From: Nomia melanderi
Lineage: Eukaryota > Arthropoda > Insecta > Hymenoptera > Halictidae
Length of the DNA stretch: 64,000 nt
Assembly (NCBI RefSeq): GCF_051020985.1
Contig: NC_135009.1
Span: forward strand, 13,586,606-13,650,605
Reading direction: 5' to 3'
Under the pieces are notes generated by a model. That model was not told where the DNA came from. It made no database searches and saw nothing but the letters and a program-made list of their open reading frames with translations. Each line of letters starts with the position of its first letter. Positions within the stretch are counted from its first letter, which is position 1. Shown one piece after another: positions 26,849 through 39,568 of the stretch. Both the position numbers and the translations under genes were made by a program.

Positions 26849-27500
26849 CGTTGGGTCGGTCACTTCTTTGCACAAAAGTGTAGCGGCTTCGACTTGTTCA
26901 CGTGGATGCGGCGGTCGTGCAAATCGTACGGGCGAAAGAGTCGCGGACGAGACAGACGAGCAAGGTTAAGGCAAATCGAAAGCGCGGGGTGGCGAAAGGT
27001 GCGTGGTGAAAAAAAAAGGCGACCGGTTCTCGTTCAGTTTGTTATGGTGCGATGCATTATATTGTGTCGCGACAGGTACGGCCGCCGCAACTCGACTGAT
27101 CACGGTTCGCGGCAAGTATTGTTTATATAGCATCGTGGCACATACGGCACACCGCACTCTTGCCATTTCGTTTGCTGGTCACTCGCAGCCGTGATTCGGA
27201 CGCGACGATGCGGCTCGACTACCTTACGGGGCCTACTCGAGATCGGAATCTAAGACGGGCTGGTGTTGCTCGTAGGAACACTTTGCCTTTCGTAATTCCC
27301 CACCCGACAGAGCGAATGAACGAACGAACGGGTGTACCGACGAAGGAATCGCGTACCGGTTTACCGCCAATTTTCCGATCGGCGAGGGAACCAACTTTTC
27401 CGAAGCGACACGAAGCCGCTGGACTAGCCGCGGCTGGACACCGAGAAACTCGAATGTGATGATTTTATCTAGGAAGAAATATTTTCAATTTTCTAGTATT
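26849..27500 (-). promoter_or_regulatory. Probable 5' UTR/promoter of the PAT transporter gene
   Basis: A CpG-rich stretch directly upstream of the proposed start codon at 26848. The surroundings to the right become AT-rich after about 27.5 kb. No TATA box or initiator can be placed with confidence; the assignment rests on position and base composition only. Confidence 0.3.
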
Positions 27501-29577
27501 TAATTGTTATTGAGTATTTTATTTTATTTTTACGAATTCGATATTTATTATGATCGTAGCAATAAACGGTTGCAAGTGAATAATATGTATAATAGATGAC
27601 TCGTACCTTTTAACTAATTATTGACAATTAATCGGTCTTGCTGCCGATATGACAGTTATTAATCGTTTCTTGTTTATTTTTCACTTATGAAATAGGCGTA
27701 CTGTGTACGGTACGCGAGAGGCGGGAAGAACGGAGAAACTACTAGATCCGGGTAGTCGCTTCCTGTAATCTCGTTGCTTAGAATTACGTACGTGAACATT
27801 CGCGATGGATCTCGTTTTTGGGATTTTTAGAAAATATTTCGACGAGTGTATTTACCGAATTGAATGTTATTCGTTCGTCAGGCGAAAAGTGTGAAAAGTA
27901 GTGCAGGTCAACGTTTCGAATTGCAAACTTAACCTGTACGACCGACGGAACCAGGAAAAACGGAACTTTCAGGATTTACTCATTGTATCATCAGCATAAT
28001 TGAGTAACGCAAAATGTGAGTCACTGATATTGTTGATTGCGGTAGGAGGTGATCGGTTCAATGAAAGAAAAGAAAATTTGATATGAAAACGTGCGTATTT
28101 TGAAAAAGATTTTGAATGCAACCCTTTTGGACAACGATAACGATGAAGCGAGGAAGTCTAACGTGCTAATAAAATGATGAGTTGATCTTGATCTTTTATT
28201 GAATTGTTTATCTTACAAAATTATGGTGCTGTATTCACGTGGAAAATTACAGGACATACTCATATATTAATCAATAATTCTATTTTTATAATACTGAAAA
28301 TTTCAACGCTAATACCACGTGGATTTTTCCCTGTCCCTCTCCTCGTGTCTTATTTCCCTCGCCCCTCCATTAGGTACGCTAATCCTTGCCCAACCAATCT
28401 TGTTTCCCCCACTCCTCGGCCGTTCATTTACGCCCCACCACTTTCAACTCTCCCCCACTATCAATAATGTCGATTTAATTCACGAATCAATGAGAACTGT
28501 ACGTTGGATCGGTAATTGATCCCACATAATCTTGATTAACTTTTTATTTTTCATTATTCCAGGAGAATATCAATGGCTTAGTTGAAAAGTATGCCAATAG
28601 AATTCTTATGATTACACGGTTTTCTGAATGTAACTTCAATCGATTATTTCGATCTAATGGTTAAAGTCACGCCGATAGGATTATTCAGTTAATGTCACAG
28701 GAATTTTCCTGGCTCTTGCAGTTTCTGACGACAACATTCTACAACTCTAGATTCCGATCTTGGAAATATGCGGTTTTAGGTGTTACGTCACGAATTATCG
28801 ATACAGAAACATGCCAGATAAAAGACATAGAATTTACCCATGGCACTTGTTCACTTCGTTTTCTTGTTAGTATCTGTATCATGATAACATTATGATTGTT
28901 GATCATACCATATGATATTGATAAATATGTATCGTGCAGGAATTACGAGTACCTTACTGTTCTTGTATAATAATTATAATGTTACAGGAATACACGGGGC
29001 ATCCCAAAACCAGGGGGATACACTGTAATTTCCTTTGCACTGTATTTATATATTCATATACACTTATTACTCTTGCAGTGGTATTATAATCTGCCCGCTA
29101 CTACATACATAGCTAAAAGTGAAAAGGTATTTGAATGACGTCACGGAATTTCCCTTTCAGGCTGCTGTAGCTGCAACATTCTACAGGTTCATCTTAGATG
29201 CCAATCTCGACTAGTTTATGCAACTTAAAATGATAACATATACAGTGATTTTCAGTATGTATTAATACGACGATAATAAAAAATATTTGCTACAAATGGA
29301 AAGAAAAATATTTACTTAATCAAATTTGGAGAGATTGAAATTTACTATTGCATTAAGATATTGTTTTTTACGTGGAATATTCCATTTTTATGGAAAATTA
29401 GATGGCCAATCTGTGTAATGTACGAAATAAGATTGTTGTACTTTCGAGTGGCGCATAAAAGAATGAGGAGCACGTATTACGAATTAGTTAAAATTTAATT
29501 TCTTAATTTTGTATTCACTTTATAATAATTCAATCGTTGAACAATTACAATAATTACAAAGCATGTATTACAAAATT
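27501..29577. other. Intergenic stretch between the transporter and SMARCAD1 genes
   Basis: About 2 kb of AT-rich sequence with no gene recognised. Short segments near 28692-28790 and 29136-29215 look like diverged copies of one another (both contain GTCA, GGAATTTTCC-like and AACATTCTACA blocks), a possible old duplication. An AATAAA on the minus strand at 29578-29583 could terminate SMARCAD1 transcripts. Confidence 0.4.
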
Positions 29578-30315
29578 TTTATTGTATTTTGAAATGTTTT
29601 TCATCAGTATTATTAACACCTGATCATAAATTCTTAAATACGTTAACCTTGTAAATCTTGTCTAGTAGTAGCATTCTTTTTATGTGACAAACCTTAATGG
29701 AATTCTAGTAGAAATGCATTACATGTAAATAAATTAACTCCGATAAACGGTGCACACCGTCAATGGTTTTGTACATTGATCAAATAATCTCGAGAGGAAT
29801 GTCTGTGTACAATAATATCAAATAAATATATATATTTCAACACATTATTCACATTATGCAACTACTTGTATCAGAAATTTGTTGTTGTCTATGTTCAATT
29901 TTCATCCCCTTTCCATGTATATTCGTGAACAATGTGCAGTCTTCAATATTTACCTAGTGCTTATACAATTAAATATTTCAACGTATACACAACACACAAA
30001 AAAAAATTATAATTGAATTGTAATTAAAAACATCTAAATAGATACCCATATAAATACAAGAATAGTTTAGCATGTGATGTACAAAATAATATGGAAAGAA
30101 TTCATGGAGTTAATTCCCAAATACAGTTAATTAGAGAATTGCTCGTAAATAATTTCACGTGCATAATTGTTAAAGAAACACATGGGACGAATTTTCGGGT
30201 TAAACGTTCTTTGTGCAATTGCGACAGTACTTTATCACAAAGTGTAAGAACAGATATATAAAAATGACGTTGATTTTCCAACTAGTAAAAAATATGTTCC
30301 AGTATGAGATTACTT

Positions 30316-33300
30316 TTAGAATTCTATATCGCTCTCCGGTTCGTTGTTTAATGCCCCGTTACTAGTTTTTGCATTTTTTGTTGGAGTTAACGACAAAGAT
30401 CTATTATGATCCAGACCCAACGTCATTTTAAGTAGCTTCAGTACACTCTTTTTGTCCGTGCTCTCGTTTTCTGTAAATGAACGTCACATTTGATCAAGTA
30501 AATCACAAATAAAACAGACTCCAATGGTACCCACCTTCATTACGTGTAATCTGTTCTTCAAGATGCAATTTATCCTGTGCAACCTCATACATGCCTTCCT
30601 CTATAGTATCTTCGCATAATAATCTAACTATACTAACTGGTCTAAAAAGACATTCATTTTATTATTAGAGATTCATCAGAAGCATTTAATTATAGCTGCA
30701 ATATTTTTATACATTGTATTCTACCGGCGTACCTCGTCTGGCCTACTCTATGGCAACGATCTTCCGCTTGCTTATCATTATATGGATTAAAATCAATATC
30801 ATGAATTATAACAGTATCTGCAGTTGTTAAATTGATCCCTAAGCCTCCAGCTTTTGTAGATAATAAAAATATAAATATACTTTCATCTTCGGTATATTGA
30901 TTTATTAAAAATTGTCTATCTGTTACAGGTGTACTTCCATCTAATCTGCATTTTCAAAAATAATCCAATTAAATGTTAACCCACCGTTAGATAAAAAAAC
31001 AGAATGATTCAAATATGAAACAAACCTTAAATATGATTTTCCTCTAATCGTTAGATATTCTTCTAGGATGTCCAGTACCATTGTAAATTGACTGAAAATT
31101 AACACTCTATGTCCTTCTTCTTTCAGTTTTGGCAGTAACTCATCTAATACTTTTAATTTTCCAGCTTCAGGAATGAGTTCTTGTGGTAAACCTAATCCAG
31201 CTAAACTTTTGTATGTTCTTGTTAATTGATTGATCTGATAGTCAGACATGCACTGCAAATCTTCGAACACATAATCTGGATTCTTCTGTTTGTACCCATG
31301 TTCCTTTGCCAGCCTACTTGCTATTACCTAAGCAAATTACAAGTAATTAACATTCTCCAAAACACAAGTGCCTTGTTAAGTGTATATTATAAATTTACTT
31401 TTAACTTGGATTCATTGTAATAATCTCGCACTAGCAACGGATGATTGGCCAGCTTTCTCAATTGCATCATCATCCCTATACCGTTCACTTGCGAGCTTTG
31501 ATCAGCTTCCGCTGAAAATTCAGCTATTAAGTTTCTGTACATTTTGTTTTGTTTTTCCGTCATTGGAACTCTTATCACGCGATCAGTTTTCTGAGGCAAA
31601 TCTCGGAGAACTTCAGACTTCAAACGGCGGAGCACGAAAGGTTTCATGATTTGTTTCGCATTTTTAACTTGTTCTTGTTCGAACAACGGTTTTTCGCTGT
31701 TGTTTTTTACTGATGGTACTTTCTGTAATGTGATACATGGGTTTATGTAATTTGTGTCCTCGTAGTTACGAATATTATACTGTTCAACACTTACTGGATT
31801 TTTTGAAAACAGACTCTTTAAATCGGCTTGTTTTCCAGCAAATAACGACGGCATTACGAATATTAAAAGCGACATTAATTCCAATAAATTGTTTTGTAAG
31901 GGAGTACCAGTTAACAGAATTCGATGTTTCGCCTGCAAACATAGTATTGTAAGAATTTATGATTTAAAGAAATACGTAAATTAAAGCCCTGATAACTTAG
32001 ATAGGTACATTAATTCTAACGAGATTCTCGTATCTAATAGTGCTCATATTTTTCAACATGTGAGCCTCATCAAAAACAACGTAATCAATTGGCATAACTC
32101 GGAATAGTCTCCGTTCTTCTGGTGTGCTGCTAATCAAATTATACGTGGTTAACAAAACATCAACGTCGTCTAGATCACCATTTCGCCACCCAAGTCTCAT
32201 CTCTTTCCTTTCTTCTTGGGAACCATAATATTGTACAACCTTTAAGCCAGGTGACCACCTTTCCAACTCATTGTTCCAATTTTCTACAAGTTAAATGCAT
32301 ACATCATAAATCGGAAAACAGATATCAAGAACTTTATAACATATATTTACCCATTGTTGAGCTAGGGACAACTATTAAATGGGGCCCATCTTTTTCACCT
32401 CTGAGGCCAGCTTCCTTCAAATATGTGAGGAAGGATATCACTTGTACTGTTTTTCCTAAACCCATCTCATCTGCTAGTATACCATTCACATTCTGTGCAT
32501 GCATCACAGCCAGCCAATTTAAACCAACCATTTGATATGGAGCTAATGTTAAATTTGATGATAATTCTTTTGGCTGCTTTGTGATAGCTGAAACACCTGC
32601 AGCTACAGCTTTCTCTATGTTTGAAGACAAACGAAGGCATTTCTTCATTAAAGTTTCCACTGCGTGTCTTGTGGCCAGTAATTCCTATTTCATACAAGTG
32701 ACACAGGGAGTTTTGATATTAAATACTGATATTTAAGTACAGGTGTGTAATAAACTTCTATTACTTACTTGAGCTGAATTCAACAGTTCTGTATCTAAAT
32801 ATTTATTATTTTGGAACTTTTGAACTAAGTCCCTCCAGTTCTCAAATGGTCTTGCTTGTATAATGGCAGTTGCTTTTTTTTGAGAACACTGAGACATTAA
32901 AAGCAATTCCGATGGAAGAGAAGTCTGCATAAATTCTAAAACTGCTTTCTTATCATTGGTAAGCTCATTAGATATTTCTATATCTGAATCTTCATCGCTA
33001 TAAACAACACATAAAGAAAATTTTACTTGATGGAATTCATAAAGGTTTTTATGTACATACCTATCAAATACTTTTTCTTTATTGAAACTTTCTTCATCTG
33101 AATCAATATCTACATCCTCTTCTCTATTATATTTTCTTCTCTTTTTCTTCATGCCCCTAGGAGGCTCTTTGAAGTTCCTCTTTCTCTTATTTCTGACCAT
33201 TTCTTCGCCATCATCACTATTCCAATTTGTATTACCATGCACTTCCTATTCAAATGAATAATACCATTTTTATCCCTTTTCAAATGAATCAGTACATCCC

Positions 33301-33805
33301 CGAATAAATCTACCTTGTCTTTGCGATCCGAAGAACCTATATTTTTAGAAGGACTGCCTGCATCACTATCACTATCTTCAATTACATTCACTGCCTTACG
33401 TCGAAATTGTATATCAGATCCAACATGATTGCTATCATCATCCGCTAAACAATAATGAAGTATCTGTTTACAATCATGTTATCATGAGAATATTTACATA
33501 GCATTGCTAGTAATAATGATCTTCAAAAAAAGTAAATTAAACTAATATCCATAATAAAATTAATGGATAATATACAAAAACGTCTCTATTGTAAAGCAAA
33601 TAATACTCATACAAGGTACTCTCAATAAAACAACAACAAAAGATGGACACTGTTCATAAGAAGTCAGAAATTGAAAATCGAAAATAAAGGGAATCTTACA
33701 CATGTTTAATGGTTTCAGTTGTTTCTTTTGGAATCGAAATTGTCGCAAGTTACCCGAGAGGCTTAGGCTGCTTGCATCTGTTTTCGGCGAATTCGAATCC
33801 GACAT
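30316..33805 (-). CDS. SMARCAD1: SMARCAD1/Etl1-type SNF2 chromatin-remodelling ATPase
   Basis: ATP-dependent nucleosome remodeller of the SMARCAD1/Etl1/Fun30 group, acting in the nucleus on heterochromatin maintenance and DNA repair. Twelve coding exons, minus strand: 33700-33805, 33314-33444, 33061-33245, 32769-32997, 32351-32684, 32009-32283, 31795-31932, 31399-31722, 31026-31327, 30733-30945, 30535-30641, 30316-30470. Every junction fits GT-AG and phase, for 832 residues. The order is an acidic/basic N-terminus with KKKRRK, a SQCSQKKA helix-hairpin typical of this group, SNF2 motif I DEMGLGKT (about residue 290), motif II DEAH (about 400), LTGTPLQNN, then the C-terminal helicase lobe with VLIFSQFT, STKAGGLGINL and QAEDRCHRVGQTR. 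All catalytic motifs are intact. The start ATG is the first in the frame. I did not identify a clear CUE domain. The gene is head-to-head with the GDPD1-like gene. Confidence 0.95.
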
Positions 33806-34601
33806 CTCGTTAAACGAATGAGAGACGCTGCTGGAAACACATTTTTCTACATAAAGGTAGCTTTTAAAACACGTTTGACAGGTGCATTCGGAAAAGCTCC
33901 GGACTAGGGAGAAAGACAGACGTCCAACAGGTTAATATAGTTACCTATTTACCAATTACTTGGAATATCTTGGAATATTCGCAATTTTTAGTGATTTTAC
34001 AATCGTCCGTGGTTCGTTCATTCTATGAAGCTTATTAAGGGATAAAAGAATTTGTAAGACATCTATTTTTCCAATGACATGTCGATATATTTATATTTAT
34101 TTGTGAAAGAAATAAATATTTTAATCAAATATCAACCACACATTCAAAAGTAACAACAACTCCAACCATTTTGTCCTGTGAAATTCGAATATAATTTCCT
34201 TTGAAGAACATATGAAATACAACTACCATAATTTCTTCATTTAAACTTTATAGTAAACAAATTGTATTTTGTTTTTCCGCTAAAGTTCCTCGTGTTTCGT
34301 TTTACGTGTATTAAAATAAATTAAAAGGGAAAACAAAAAAAGAGCTGGTACAGTATTTTCATGTATGCGCGGTAAAAATTTGAATCGAAGATGAGAGACT
34401 CGTGCGATTCCACCCATAGGATTCCAAATTTGTTGATACATATTCGAAGTATACTTCAAAATATACTCATAACCAGTCTCCATCATGTAGGCTGCAGGTC
34501 ACGTGAAATTATCCCGTCTTGTTTAGATGAAAATAAAAATTTTGTTAATGGATAATGACATTGTACAATACATTACGAGAATAAACAAAAAAGAGTATAA
34601 A
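33806..34601. promoter_or_regulatory. Shared head-to-head promoter region, SMARCAD1/GDPD1
   Basis: About 0.8 kb separates the two divergent start codons. It must contain both 5' UTRs and transcription starts, so a bidirectional promoter is likely. No TATA box is evident in either direction. An in-frame ATG at 34527 could extend the plus-strand protein. Confidence 0.4.
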
Positions 34602-36022
34602 ATGTTGCTGTACACATTGATAGGAGGTTACATGCTAACGTCAATGATACTTTTTAAATATCCCACGTTATTGCACAAAAAGAAAAGGGTGAAATTTAAT
34701 TGTCAACATATAAGTCATAGGGGAGGTACATTTAATCATCTTTTAACATCATGTTTCTGAACATAATAAATGAGTTACAGCGTATGTTTTTCGTTCAGGG
34801 GCTGGAGAAGGATATGAAAATACGATGCATGCATTTAAACGGTTAGTAAAAATGCTTATTCATTCTGTAAGAGGAAGTAATATCATTTTAAACTTTTTGT
34901 GAGCCTGTTTTTCATATTAGGGCTGTCGCGGTTGGAACACAAATGCTAGAACTAGATTGTCACCTTACAAAGGATGGACAAGTAGTCGTGTTCCATGATC
35001 AAAATCTTCTACGTAGTACAGGCACAAACAAAAATATATCAGAATTAAATTACAAAGAATTGCCACTCTTGAAGCCACATCTTCCAATTGATTTTGAACC
35101 AGGTAATTGTAAATATTTATTACAGAAACATACAATTGAATGAAATTATTTAAAAACTATAGTTTATTAGGTAAGGAATACATTGGGTCAGAAAAAGAGG
35201 AAGACAGACAGGTTCCTCTACTGAGAGAAGTTTTCGAAGCATTTCCAAATATACCAGTTAACATTGATATTAAAATTAACGATGACCAACTTATATCAAA
35301 GGTGTCTGATCTTATAAAAGAATACAATCGTGAAGAATATACTGTATGGGGAAATTTTAATGATAAAATAACACAGAAATGCTATAAAACGGTAATTAAC
35401 TTGTTTTTAAAATACATCAAGGACAGTAAATAATGTTAATTCTTTTAGAATCCAAATGTGAATTTGTTGTTTTCCATGCGACGTGTAACTCTCTTGATAT
35501 TATTAATGTATACAGGATTATTACCATTTGTACCTTTGAAAGAAACACATCTAGAAATATTTTTACCTTCCATTTATTTACGGTACATTGAACACTTTAT
35601 GTAATACTGAATTAAGTAAAATCAATAATTTTATGTTATTCATTTATACTCGTAATTGTAGACGCACAAGAAGACCGAATTCCACATTTTCCCCTATAGG
35701 AAAATTAATGATACACACTATCAATGTATTGCTAATAAGGCCATCCTTGTTTAACCATTTAAGAGCTCGTGGAATACATGTAAGTTAATGTAATGCATAA
35801 TATCAAGTGTAAATCAGTTGTTGCATATTATCAATGTAATTTTTCTAGGTATATTTTTGGGTCTTAAACAAAGATGAAGAATTTCAGAAAGCCTTTGATC
35901 TTGGTGCAACTGGAGTAATAACTGATTACCCAACGAAATTAACATTATTTTTAAAAAATCATACAATTGAAAAGAAAAATAATAATAATAGTCAATCTTT
36001 GAAGACAAATGTTAACAATTGA
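34602..36022 (+). CDS. GDPD1: Lysophospholipase D GDPD1-like (glycerophosphodiester phosphodiesterase)
   Basis: Hydrolyses glycerophosphodiesters or lysophospholipids at internal membranes; GDPD1/3 enzymes have lysophospholipase D activity. Seven exons: 34602-34725, 34799-34841, 34921-35102, 35171-35391, 35449-35582, 35662-35779, 35849-36022, for 331 residues. The N-terminal membrane segment (LLYTLIGGYMLTSMILFKYP) is followed by the catalytic HISHRGG, the metal-binding E-x-D in MLELDCH, and FHD, then INIDIKIN and the C-terminal LGATGVITDYPTKL; the active-site residues are intact. The start at 34602 gives the vertebrate GDPD1 length; an in-frame ATG at 34527 would add 25 residues. The C-terminus ends in an Asn-rich tail. 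Confidence in the family is high; the exact substrate is inferred. Confidence 0.94.
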
Positions 36023-36326
36023 TAAATGAGCATACTTATAATATTTGCAAAGAAATAGTTATAAAGTATTATTATTTGAAATTGATTACAACATATCTAC
36101 AAAAGTCAAAATTGGAGTAACAAGTCAACCAGTAATAAAATATTTTTTATTCTGTTTGTATATATTTGTATTAATTTTCATACAGTATTCTTTCAAAAAT
36201 ATACATATTTATGGAGCATTTATAGAGTAATTATGTAAGTAACAATAATATTGACAGAGATAGTTAAAAATGCAAAGTGAATGGCATAAAGCAGCTTATA
36301 AATAAATACTATTATTCTATTGTTTT

Positions 36327-36332
36327 AATAAA
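36327..36332 (+). terminator. Possible poly(A) signal of the GDPD1-like gene
   Basis: AATAAA about 305 nt after the stop codon; a second copy lies at 36301-36306. Transcripts ending here would stop before the convergent zinc-finger gene at 36777. Confidence 0.4.
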
Positions 36333-36776
36333 ACTAGTCATCACATGCTTAAAACATGTTCCTTTCTGTTATTTATACAATACTTAACAATGTCATGAAA
36401 GGTATTGACTAAAGGTACTGAAATGTCATGTGCAAACTAAAAAAATTCTATAATCAATGTTAAATTATTGTACTTTATGAAACTGTCTCAAATGTAAATT
36501 TAGGGACAGTAGAAATATTTTCTACACAGATTATATGGAGATGAAGCTTGCGCTATGTACAAATATATATACCTTTATATTTGAAATAAATTTAACATGT
36601 CTTTCAACTATGTTTTTAAATCCTATGACAGCATTATCATAATTTTTGTTATAACATTTTTTTGTATCTGTACTCATTATTATGCTCACCTTAATATTTA
36701 TAAAAAAAATATAAAATGTTTGTAAATATAAATATATAAAAAAGTTATTTTACATTATTTCTATACTAGAAGAAAT

Positions 36777-37064
36777 TCATGGTCTATTGCACTTATGATA
36801 AAATATTGTTTTAGATTCTTCAGTAGAACCATCAAAAGGTATTTGCCTATAGGTGAATACTTTTCCTTTGCAATAAGAGCAACTTTGCTTAGAAGCATGC
36901 GAGCTGTCAAAATGTTTTTTTATTTCAGTATAGTTCCCAACAAGATCCAAATTGCACATATCACAATGTATTTGAATCTGTCTGAACCTTCCATGCACAG
37001 AATCCGTAACAACTCTATCATCTTCATTGTCACCACTATTATTGGGCATTTCCTTCGATGACAT
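36777..37064 (-). CDS. Small zinc-finger-like protein, unrecognised (95 aa)
   Basis: Single coding exon of 95 codons. After a short acidic N-terminus (DNEDDR) come a C-x2-C...H-x4-H block (CDMC, then KKHFDSSH), which fits a C2H2 finger, and a second C-x2-C (CSYC) followed by a basic/aromatic stretch and a final H-x-C (HKCNRP) that could make a second zinc site. I do not recognise the family. A 3' splice site (TATTATAG) lies seven bases before the ATG, and a strong donor (GTAC/GTAAGT) on the same strand at 37382 would supply a non-coding first exon, so this looks like a real spliced gene. It is tandem with mago nashi and convergent with the GDPD1-like gene. A nuclear nucleic-acid-binding role is only a guess. 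Confidence 0.6.
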   Translation of the reverse strand: MSSKEMPNNSGDNEDDRVVTDSVHGRFRQIQIHCDMCNLDLVGNYTEIKKHFDSSHASKQSCSYCKGKVFTYRQIPFDGSTEESKTIFYHKCNRP

Positions 37065-37382
37065 TTTATTTCTATAATAAAAATTATTTTAATTATTGAA
37101 CTATTGTCACATTAGATAATATTATTACACACTTTACAATTACATTAGAGAAAAAACTTGTACTACCAAAACTTTAAAAGTTAAAAAGAAAATGATACAC
37201 AAAAAATGTATGCATATTGAAAAAAAAGTACTTAGGATAATTTAAAAATTACAATCGCACATTATATTTTAATACAAAAATGTAAAATGTGCTTTGTATT
37301 ATTAAAAAATAAAGTGCAGTTAATTTAATTATTTGAAATTTTAGTCTATGGGTTAGAAAATTATAACCTATAATTACTTACG

Positions 37383-37470
37383 TACAATTCTCTGCTATCG
37401 GTGATATTGTTCTGTTGCTTTTCAATGTGCAGTCTTTCTCTGGTATCAACTAATGTGAAGTACTGTTGGC
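37383..37470 (-). other. Possible 5' UTR exon of the small zinc-finger gene
   Basis: On the minus strand the sequence TGTAC/GTAAGT gives a near-perfect 5' splice site at 37382, paired with the 3' splice site at about 37072 just before the ATG. The left end of this exon is not defined; the right boundary given is arbitrary. It would overlap the 3' UTR of mago nashi. Confidence 0.3.
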
Positions 37471-37477
37471 TGTTATA

Positions 37478-37483
37478 TTTATT
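37478..37483 (-). terminator. Possible poly(A) signal of mago nashi
   Basis: AATAAA on the minus strand, 280 nt past the mago stop. Another hexamer overlaps the last codons (37773-37778) and is too early to be used on its own. Confidence 0.3.
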
Positions 37484-37762
37484 TCACATGTATTATCACT
37501 AATTTTTCTAAAAGGGCACAATGCATTTTACAAGCCACTATCCTCTTAATCATAGAATGAACCATACGGTATAAATAATCTTTGATTCAATTTTATCATA
37601 CCTACATTTATCTAATTTCTTCCAATTCCTTACTTAATAATAACTACTGCTACAAGTAGAGGTGAAATAATTGAATGTATAGACAAAGAAAAGTTATTAT
37701 ATATTTTCTTACAATCAAGTTTACTTAAATCTGGAATAAAGTGTGAACATAATTATACATGC

Positions 37763-38203
37763 TTATATAGGCTTTATTTTGAAATGTAACCCTATCAAGG
37801 AAAATACTAAGCACTTTAAATCCTGTACTAAGTAATAAAAGCAACGTAGTCCTTCAGGGTCCCGTGATTGATTAACATCCAATAAAGAACCAGTCTTTGA
37901 AGTGGTAAATGATATGTGTTCATCCCCAATTACAATCTCTAATTCTTGACGGCCAACTCGGTCAGGTTGTGGCCATAAAGAATCATCTTCTTGCATGATT
38001 TCAGAATCCTGAATGATCCTTTTCAGTTCCTCCATTACGCACTGGTGCACGTAAGCTTCTTTTCGAATCATAGTATCATTCTTATAATTTGAATTGTTTG
38101 CATATCTCAGTTTACCGTCCGGTCTAAATTCGAATTCCAGAAACTCATGACCGAATTTCCCCTTGTGACCGACGTAGTAACGTATGTAGAAGTCAGTGGA
38201 CAT
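37763..38203 (-). CDS. mago: Mago nashi, exon junction complex core subunit
   Basis: Core component of the exon junction complex, which heterodimerises with Y14/Tsunagi and locks eIF4A3 on spliced mRNA; it acts in splicing, mRNA localisation and nonsense-mediated decay. The 146-residue frame is complete and uninterrupted: YIRYYVGHKGKFGHEFLEFE at the N-terminus, LRYANNSNYKNDTMIRKEAY, a helix with DDSLWPQPDRVGRQELEIV, and the characteristic end DVNQSRDPEGLRCFYYLVQ followed by LKCLVFSLIGLHFKIKPI. The length equals that of the fly and human proteins. The coding region has no intron here. Start context is good, and the region just upstream is AT-rich with no in-frame alternative I would prefer. 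Confidence 0.97.
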   Translation of the reverse strand: MSTDFYIRYYVGHKGKFGHEFLEFEFRPDGKLRYANNSNYKNDTMIRKEAYVHQCVMEELKRIIQDSEIMQEDDSLWPQPDRVGRQELEIVIGDEHISFTTSKTGSLLDVNQSRDPEGLRCFYYLVQDLKCLVFSLIGLHFKIKPI

Positions 38204-39568
38204 CGTGTATTTTCAACGTTGATAAAATTTACACGCTGAATTTAATTCAATGGTTTCTTAATGACTGACGGTCAACTGAAAAGGAATAAATATTTCTGAA
38301 ACCAGATTATCGAAGCCATAAACAGTAGTTGGAGGTTATTCACATACCTTTTTCTGTGTAACTATGATTATTTTCACTTCCTTTTATAATAAAGGAGTAA
38401 TACAATATTCCTTTTGAATCAGACTGACTTTTGTAAGTCAGCAAGTACAAACAGTACACAAATTTCTACAAATGCATTGATTCAGTATGTTTATCACACA
38501 CGTCCATTTGTATTGGCATCAAGACACGGTTCAGTTAATTATCAACGATGCTACTTCGTTAAGGCAGTTCACAAGTAATAACGTTTTCAGTTTATCTAGT
38601 GAGGCAAATATAATACAAACTGATTGGTTTAAGCTTGAGAGATTTTATTAAGATGGCGTTACAAAACTTCTGAATCAATTTTATTAAATGTTTGAATATC
38701 AATTGAAATAGTTTCACTATCTGATTGTTAGTGTATAATTTCAATTTAAAGATATAGAACAAATATTCTAAAACAATTAAAAAAATTGTTCGGCATAGTT
38801 TTTTTGTTTTGTACTTTCTATATTTACCATTGAATATTTCAGTATGAGAGAGAACTCTCACTTCTGATGATGATTCTTGTTGGAATGGGGATGTAGAATT
38901 AAGTTTGATCTTTCAGTACATATAAGAAGAAATAATATTATATGTATTATTTTTATCTAATTCTATTTATATATTAAATACCTATTTTTCTAATTGTTAG
39001 TAATTTAACTTACATTCTGAATTGATAGGAATATCTTGGAGAACATGTTGATTGAATACGTTAAGTTAAATAAAATTAATTTTAATGTAAAAAAATGACA
39101 AAAGATTTCACTTTATTAATGTTTAAATACTACCTTTTTAAAAATTAGTGTCACGTTGAAAATCATGATTCACATTGAATCTTAATTTCGAACAAACTTC
39201 GTCGCACTTGTCGCTGATCAGCTTTCGTAAGAGGACGTTGTCCAGTGGTCATCCGGTGACACCTGAATTGTCAAGATCTGTGCCACGCAATTGTCTCGAA
39301 CAAATAATTTCAATCGTAACGAATAATCAAAATTTGTAGCTGTAATTTTAGACACTGCTCACGATGAGAATTGTTCACCGTGGATTCAATGGTGGGTGAC
39401 ACGCGCGAATGTTGAAAAATCCACACGCAAATCAGTGAGATGTTTACAGTGTTCACGTTGATGTATGTACCAAGGTAGTAAGCTGAAGGATGAAATTATC
39501 CTTCTCGACGAGTTCACATAATTCAAACTCGTCATAGCAATTACCCAGCCAAGGATTACCGATCGACC
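38204..39568. promoter_or_regulatory. Intergenic region between divergent mago and synergin genes
   Basis: 1.36 kb between two divergent start codons. Apart from a short AT-rich minus-strand open frame (38592-38861) with no recognisable content, it holds only promoter and 5' UTR candidates. A pyrimidine-AG site 20 bp before the synergin ATG (TTACCCAG at about 39548) and an open frame upstream leave room for an extra 5' exon. Confidence 0.35.
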
